Assembly: GCA_016290695.1 (NCBI GenBank) | Contig: JAEEUX010000116.1 | Coordinates: 1 to 7,770, forward strand | Direction: 5' to 3' | Source: Oscillospiraceae bacterium | Lineage (GTDB): Bacteria; Bacillota; Clostridia; Oscillospirales; Oscillospiraceae | Length of the DNA: 7,770 nt | Part shown: positions 5,309 through 7,770 of the stretch, piece after piece | Layout: every line of letters starts with the position of its first letter | Position numbering within the stretch: position 1 is the first letter of the stretch | Notes under the pieces: generated by a model | Database searches by the model: none | The model's input: the letters and a program-made list of their open reading frames with translations, nothing else | Told to the model about the DNA's origin: nothing | Made by a program: the position numbers and the translations under genes

Positions 5309-6016
5309 ATGTATAAGAATATAGTGAAGCCTGTCCTTGACAGGCTTTTGGCCCTGATATTTGTCCTCCTTTTTTGGTGGTTGTACATAATACTGGCGAT
5401 AATGGTCAGAGTGAAGCTCGGTTCGCCGGTACTGTTCGTTCAGGAAAGACCGGGAAAGATAGACCCGAAGACCGGAAAAGAAAGAATATTTAAGCTCTAT
5501 AAGTTCAGAACCATGACATCAGAAACAGATGCCGAAGGCAGACTCCTTCCGGATGCGCAACGTCTGACCCCGTTTGGAAAGTTCCTGCGGTCAACGTCAC
5601 TGGATGAACTGCCGGAAATACTGTTTAATATTCTTTTAAGGGGAAACATGTCTATCGTGGGACCAAGACCACAGCTCATAAGAGATATGGTTTATATGAC
5701 GACCGAGCAGAGAAAAAGGCACATTGTGACTCCGGGGCTAACAGGGCTTGCTCAGGTAAATGGTCGTAATGCTATTACATGGGAAGAAAAGCTGGATTGG
5801 GATATACGATATGTAGAGAGTCTTTCGTTTGTTACGGATTTTAAGATGATAATTGGAACAGTTTTTGCTGTTTTGAAAAGGAGCGGAATAACCGACGGCG
5901 AAAACGCTACAGCATTAGATTATGGGGATGCTTTGTTAAAGTCAGGAAAAATAAGTAAAGAAGAATATATGAAAAAACAGGAAGAAGCAGAGCTCTTTAT
6001 GGATGCTTTCAAATGA
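5309..6016 (+). CDS. Small monotopic phosphoglycosyltransferase (bacterial sugar transferase, PglC-like)
   Basis: The product has 235 residues. This family transfers a sugar 1-phosphate from a UDP-sugar to undecaprenyl phosphate at the inner face of the membrane, the first membrane step of glycan assembly. Residues 12-36 are one hydrophobic N-terminal segment, followed by KLGSPVLFVQERPG (36-49), YKFRTM (64-69), the catalytic Asp99-Glu100 in SLDELPEI, NMSIVGPRP (113-121), TPGLTGLAQVNGRN (141-154) and KLDWDIRYVES (161-171). It lacks the multi-span N-terminal part of WbaP-type enzymes. The Ser-Pro break typical of the re-entrant helix seems to be Trp23-Trp24. The C-terminal tail (about 203-235) is Lys/Glu-rich and charged. 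The ATG at 5309, with GAGG at 5295-5298, is preferred over TTG at 5306. G+C falls within this gene toward the 3' end. Confidence 0.92.
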   Translation: MYKNIVKPVLDRLLALIFVLLFWWLYIILAIMVRVKLGSPVLFVQERPGKIDPKTGKERIFKLYKFRTMTSETDAEGRLLPDAQRLTPFGKFLRSTSLDELPEILFNILLRGNMSIVGPRPQLIRDMVYMTTEQRKRHIVTPGLTGLAQVNGRNAITWEEKLDWDIRYVESLSFVTDFKMIIGTVFAVLKRSGITDGENATALDYGDALLKSGKISKEEYMKKQEEAELFMDAFK

Positions 6017-6069
6017 GGCTTAAGGAGTTTGCTGCCTTAACGAATAAATTGTCAAGAAAACGTAAATGA
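6013..6069 (+). CDS. Possible 18-residue micro-ORF overlapping the phosphoglycosyltransferase stop
   Basis: An ATGA overlap at 6013-6016 links the upstream stop to an ATG opening an 18-codon frame (MRLKEFAALTNKLSRKRK). The peptide is very basic at its end. No clear ribosome binding site is seen, but stop-start overlap would permit coupled reinitiation. It could be a remnant of a lost gene or a chance frame. It fills most of the 78-base gap. Confidence 0.15.
   Translation: MRLKEFAALTNKLSRKRK
6020..6040 (+). other. Small hairpin after the phosphoglycosyltransferase gene
   Basis: TTAAGG (6020-6025) pairs with CCTTAA (6035-6040) around a 9-base loop, just after the stop codon. No T-run follows, so termination is unlikely. 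Confidence 0.3.
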
Positions 6070-6094
6070 ATTGAAACGGTAAGGTACGATAACG

Positions 6095-6853
6095 ATGAAT
6101 GATCTTGTGAGCGTAATAATGCCATCATATAACACGGCAGAGTATATATCGGATTCTATCAAATCTGTGTTGGCGCAGACTTATCAGAATTGGGAACTAA
6201 TTATTGTAGATGATTGTTCGACCGATAATTCGGTTAAAGTTATTAAATCATTCGAGGATAAGCGCATCAGACTATTATTTAATGAAATGAATTCCGGTGC
6301 TGCCATTTCAAGAAATTATGCGCTTCGGGAGGCAAGAGGAAAATGGATTGCCTTTTTAGATTCTGATGATATTTGGGAACCGCTGAAGCTGGAAAAGCAA
6401 ATTCAATTTATGAAAGATAACGGTTATTCTTTCACATTTACAGATTATCGTATATGTTTGAATGGGGTTTGGCTCCCATACATAAACACGGGACCTAATG
6501 TGGTAAATAAGCGAAAAATGTATGATTATTGTTATTTTTCCACGATTACAGTCATGTATGATCGAGATAAAATAGGACTAATTCAAGTTGCAGATCTAAA
6601 AAAAAATAATGACTACGCCATGTGGCTTCATGCTATAGAAAAGAGTGATGCCTACAGGTTTCCGGAGTGCTTATCATATTACATAAAACACGAAGGTTCA
6701 GTATCAAGTGGAGGTAAGGCAAAACTTATTAAATGGCATTACATACTTTTTAGGGATGGTTTTGGCAAAAGCTCTGTCATATCTGTTATACTTACCGCCA
6801 ACAATTTGGTTCACGGCGTTTGGAAAAAAATACATTATAAAAAATATATTTAA
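6095..6853 (+). CDS. Family 2 glycosyltransferase, TuaG-like
   Basis: The product has 252 residues. The GT-A fold is plain: VSVIMPSYN (5-13), AQTYQNWELIIVDDCSTDNS (27-46) with the nucleotide-binding Asp39-Asp40, then GAAISRNYALREARGKWIAFLDSDDIW (68-94) with the metal-binding DSDD at 89-92. A candidate catalytic acid is Asp173 in NNDYAMW. No multi-span membrane domain is present; the C-terminal part (212-252) is partly hydrophobic and basic, consistent with peripheral attachment to the inner membrane face. The overall pattern is close to TuaG-like transferases of teichuronic acid and EPS loci. It would add one sugar to the lipid-linked glycan; donor and linkage cannot be read from the sequence. 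The ribosome binding site is weak (AAGG at 6081-6084, ten bases before the ATG). The gene is notably AT-rich compared with the first three of the operon. Confidence 0.93.
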   Translation: MNDLVSVIMPSYNTAEYISDSIKSVLAQTYQNWELIIVDDCSTDNSVKVIKSFEDKRIRLLFNEMNSGAAISRNYALREARGKWIAFLDSDDIWEPLKLEKQIQFMKDNGYSFTFTDYRICLNGVWLPYINTGPNVVNKRKMYDYCYFSTITVMYDRDKIGLIQVADLKKNNDYAMWLHAIEKSDAYRFPECLSYYIKHEGSVSSGGKAKLIKWHYILFRDGFGKSSVISVILTANNLVHGVWKKIHYKKYI

Positions 6854-6891
6854 AATTTCAGGATAATTAAACTCAAGGAGAAAATAGAGAG

Positions 6892-7770
6892 ATGTCTTTA
6901 TATGATAGATTAGTAGCAAGAAAAGAAGTATTGGCCCTCGTTGGTCTAGGATATGTAGGTATGCCTATTGCTCACGCATTTGCAAAGAAAGGGTTGAAAG
7001 TAATTGGTTTTGATCTCAATGAGGAGAAGATAAAATTATATAAGTCTGGTATCGACCCAACAAAAGAAATTGGAGACGACGAAATAAAAAAATCACAAGT
7101 TTTCTTTACAGCGGATGAAACTGACGTGAAGAAAGCAAAGTTTATTATTGTTGCAGTCCCCACCCCGGTTAATACTGACCATACGCCTGATCTGACCCCA
7201 GTTATAGGAGCTTCTGAAATAGTTGGGCGCAATCTTACAAAAGGAGCAATTGTTGTATACGAATCAACCGTCTATCCAGGATGTACGGAAGATGTTTGTG
7301 TCCCAATTTTGGAAAAACAATCTGGGTTGAAGTGTGGGGAGGATTTTAAGATAGGATATAGCCCGGAACGTATCAATCCAGGGGATAAGGTACACAGACT
7401 TGAAAATATCCACAAGATAGTTTCGGGCTGTGATGATGATAGCCTTGACGAGATAAAGTCTGTATATGACTTGGTAATTGAGGTGGGTACCCATCCTGTG
7501 TCTAACATTCGTACAGCTGAAGCAGTAAAGGTGGTTGAAAACAGCCAAAGAGATATCAATATCGCTTTTATGAATGAACTTGCAATGGCATTTGATCGTA
7601 TGGGTATTGATACCAACGAAGTTGTTGATGGTATGAATACAAAGTGGAATGCTCTAGGATTTAGACCGGGGCTTGTTGGTGGACATTGCATTGGTGTTGA
7701 TCCATATTATTTCACATATCAAGCTGAGAAACTAGGATATCATAGTCAAATTATCTTGAATGGACGTATT
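6892..7770 (+). CDS. Nucleotide-sugar dehydrogenase, UDP-N-acetylhexosamine 6-dehydrogenase (WecC/TviB-like), partial
   Basis: The frame is open to the right edge and gives 293 residues of a family usually about 420-440 long. The enzyme oxidises C6 of a UDP-HexNAc to the uronic acid using two NAD+. Visible are the NAD-binding GLGYVG (18-23), Asp41 at the end of strand 2, AVPTPVN (88-94), YESTVYPGCTE (123-133), SPERINPGD (157-165), AVKVVENSQRDINIAFMNE (211-229) with the conserved Lys213, and VGGHCIGVDPYY (262-273) with catalytic Cys266. The GGHCIGVDPYY form points to the WecC/WbpO/TviB branch (UDP-ManNAc, UDP-GlcNAc or UDP-GalNAc) rather than UDP-glucose dehydrogenase; which sugar is not decidable here. 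AAGGAG at 6875-6880 lies eleven bases before the ATG. The C-terminal UDP-binding domain is outside the window. It is AT-rich like the glycosyltransferase before it. Confidence 0.93.
   Translation, partial: MSLYDRLVARKEVLALVGLGYVGMPIAHAFAKKGLKVIGFDLNEEKIKLYKSGIDPTKEIGDDEIKKSQVFFTADETDVKKAKFIIVAVPTPVNTDHTPDLTPVIGASEIVGRNLTKGAIVVYESTVYPGCTEDVCVPILEKQSGLKCGEDFKIGYSPERINPGDKVHRLENIHKIVSGCDDDSLDEIKSVYDLVIEVGTHPVSNIRTAEAVKVVENSQRDINIAFMNELAMAFDRMGIDTNEVVDGMNTKWNALGFRPGLVGGHCIGVDPYYFTYQAEKLGYHSQIILNGRI

Noticed and set aside
7272..7691. Open frames on the minus strand inside the dehydrogenase gene
   Set aside because: They are antisense to clearly conserved motifs of the dehydrogenase and show no family features.

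Overview
The window looks like accessory chromosomal DNA of a Gram-positive gut-type bacterium, most likely class Clostridia (Lachnospiraceae/Oscillospiraceae-like). The signs are strong AGGAGG-type ribosome binding sites, sigma-A-like TATAAT boxes, a secreted protein with MBG/Ig-like repeats, and protein styles typical of clostridial capsule loci. Species cannot be named from the sequence alone. No rRNA, tRNA, IS element or CRISPR array was seen.

Left part (1-1753, minus strand): the first 584 residues of a large secreted protein. It has a signal peptide, a Rossmann/GATase-like N-terminal domain, two MBG-like repeats and further beta-rich modules, and it runs off the left edge. It is transcribed away from the other genes.

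Middle (1754-2456): a long divergent intergenic region of about 700 bases. It carries a good promoter for the minus-strand gene and one or more candidate promoters for the plus-strand operon. Between them is a GC-rich stretch (about 2050-2256) with consecutive stem-loops, which looks like a structured leader RNA.

Right part (2457-7770, plus strand): the start of a surface polysaccharide (capsule/EPS-like) or glycan operon. In order: a chimeric protein joining an integrase arm-type DNA-binding domain to a NeuD/PglD-like acyltransferase; a HAD hydrolase; a PglE-like DegT/DnrJ/EryC1/StrS aminotransferase; a small PglC-type phosphoglycosyltransferase; a GT2 glycosyltransferase resembling TuaG; and a UDP-N-acetylhexosamine 6-dehydrogenase (WecC/TviB-like) cut by the right edge. 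Together they suggest that an amino sugar made by a 4-keto-sugar aminotransferase is loaded as a sugar phosphate on undecaprenyl phosphate, then extended by glycosyltransferases using sugars that include a HexNAc uronic acid. The matching 4,6-dehydratase, further transferases, flippase and polymerase are not in view.

The most unusual points are the integrase-arm/NeuD fusion as first gene, the apparent loss of the NeuD catalytic His, the structured leader before it, and a phosphoglycosyltransferase whose helix-breaking Ser-Pro appears replaced by Trp-Trp. Base composition falls sharply from about the 3' half of the phosphoglycosyltransferase gene onward, suggesting a mosaic locus.
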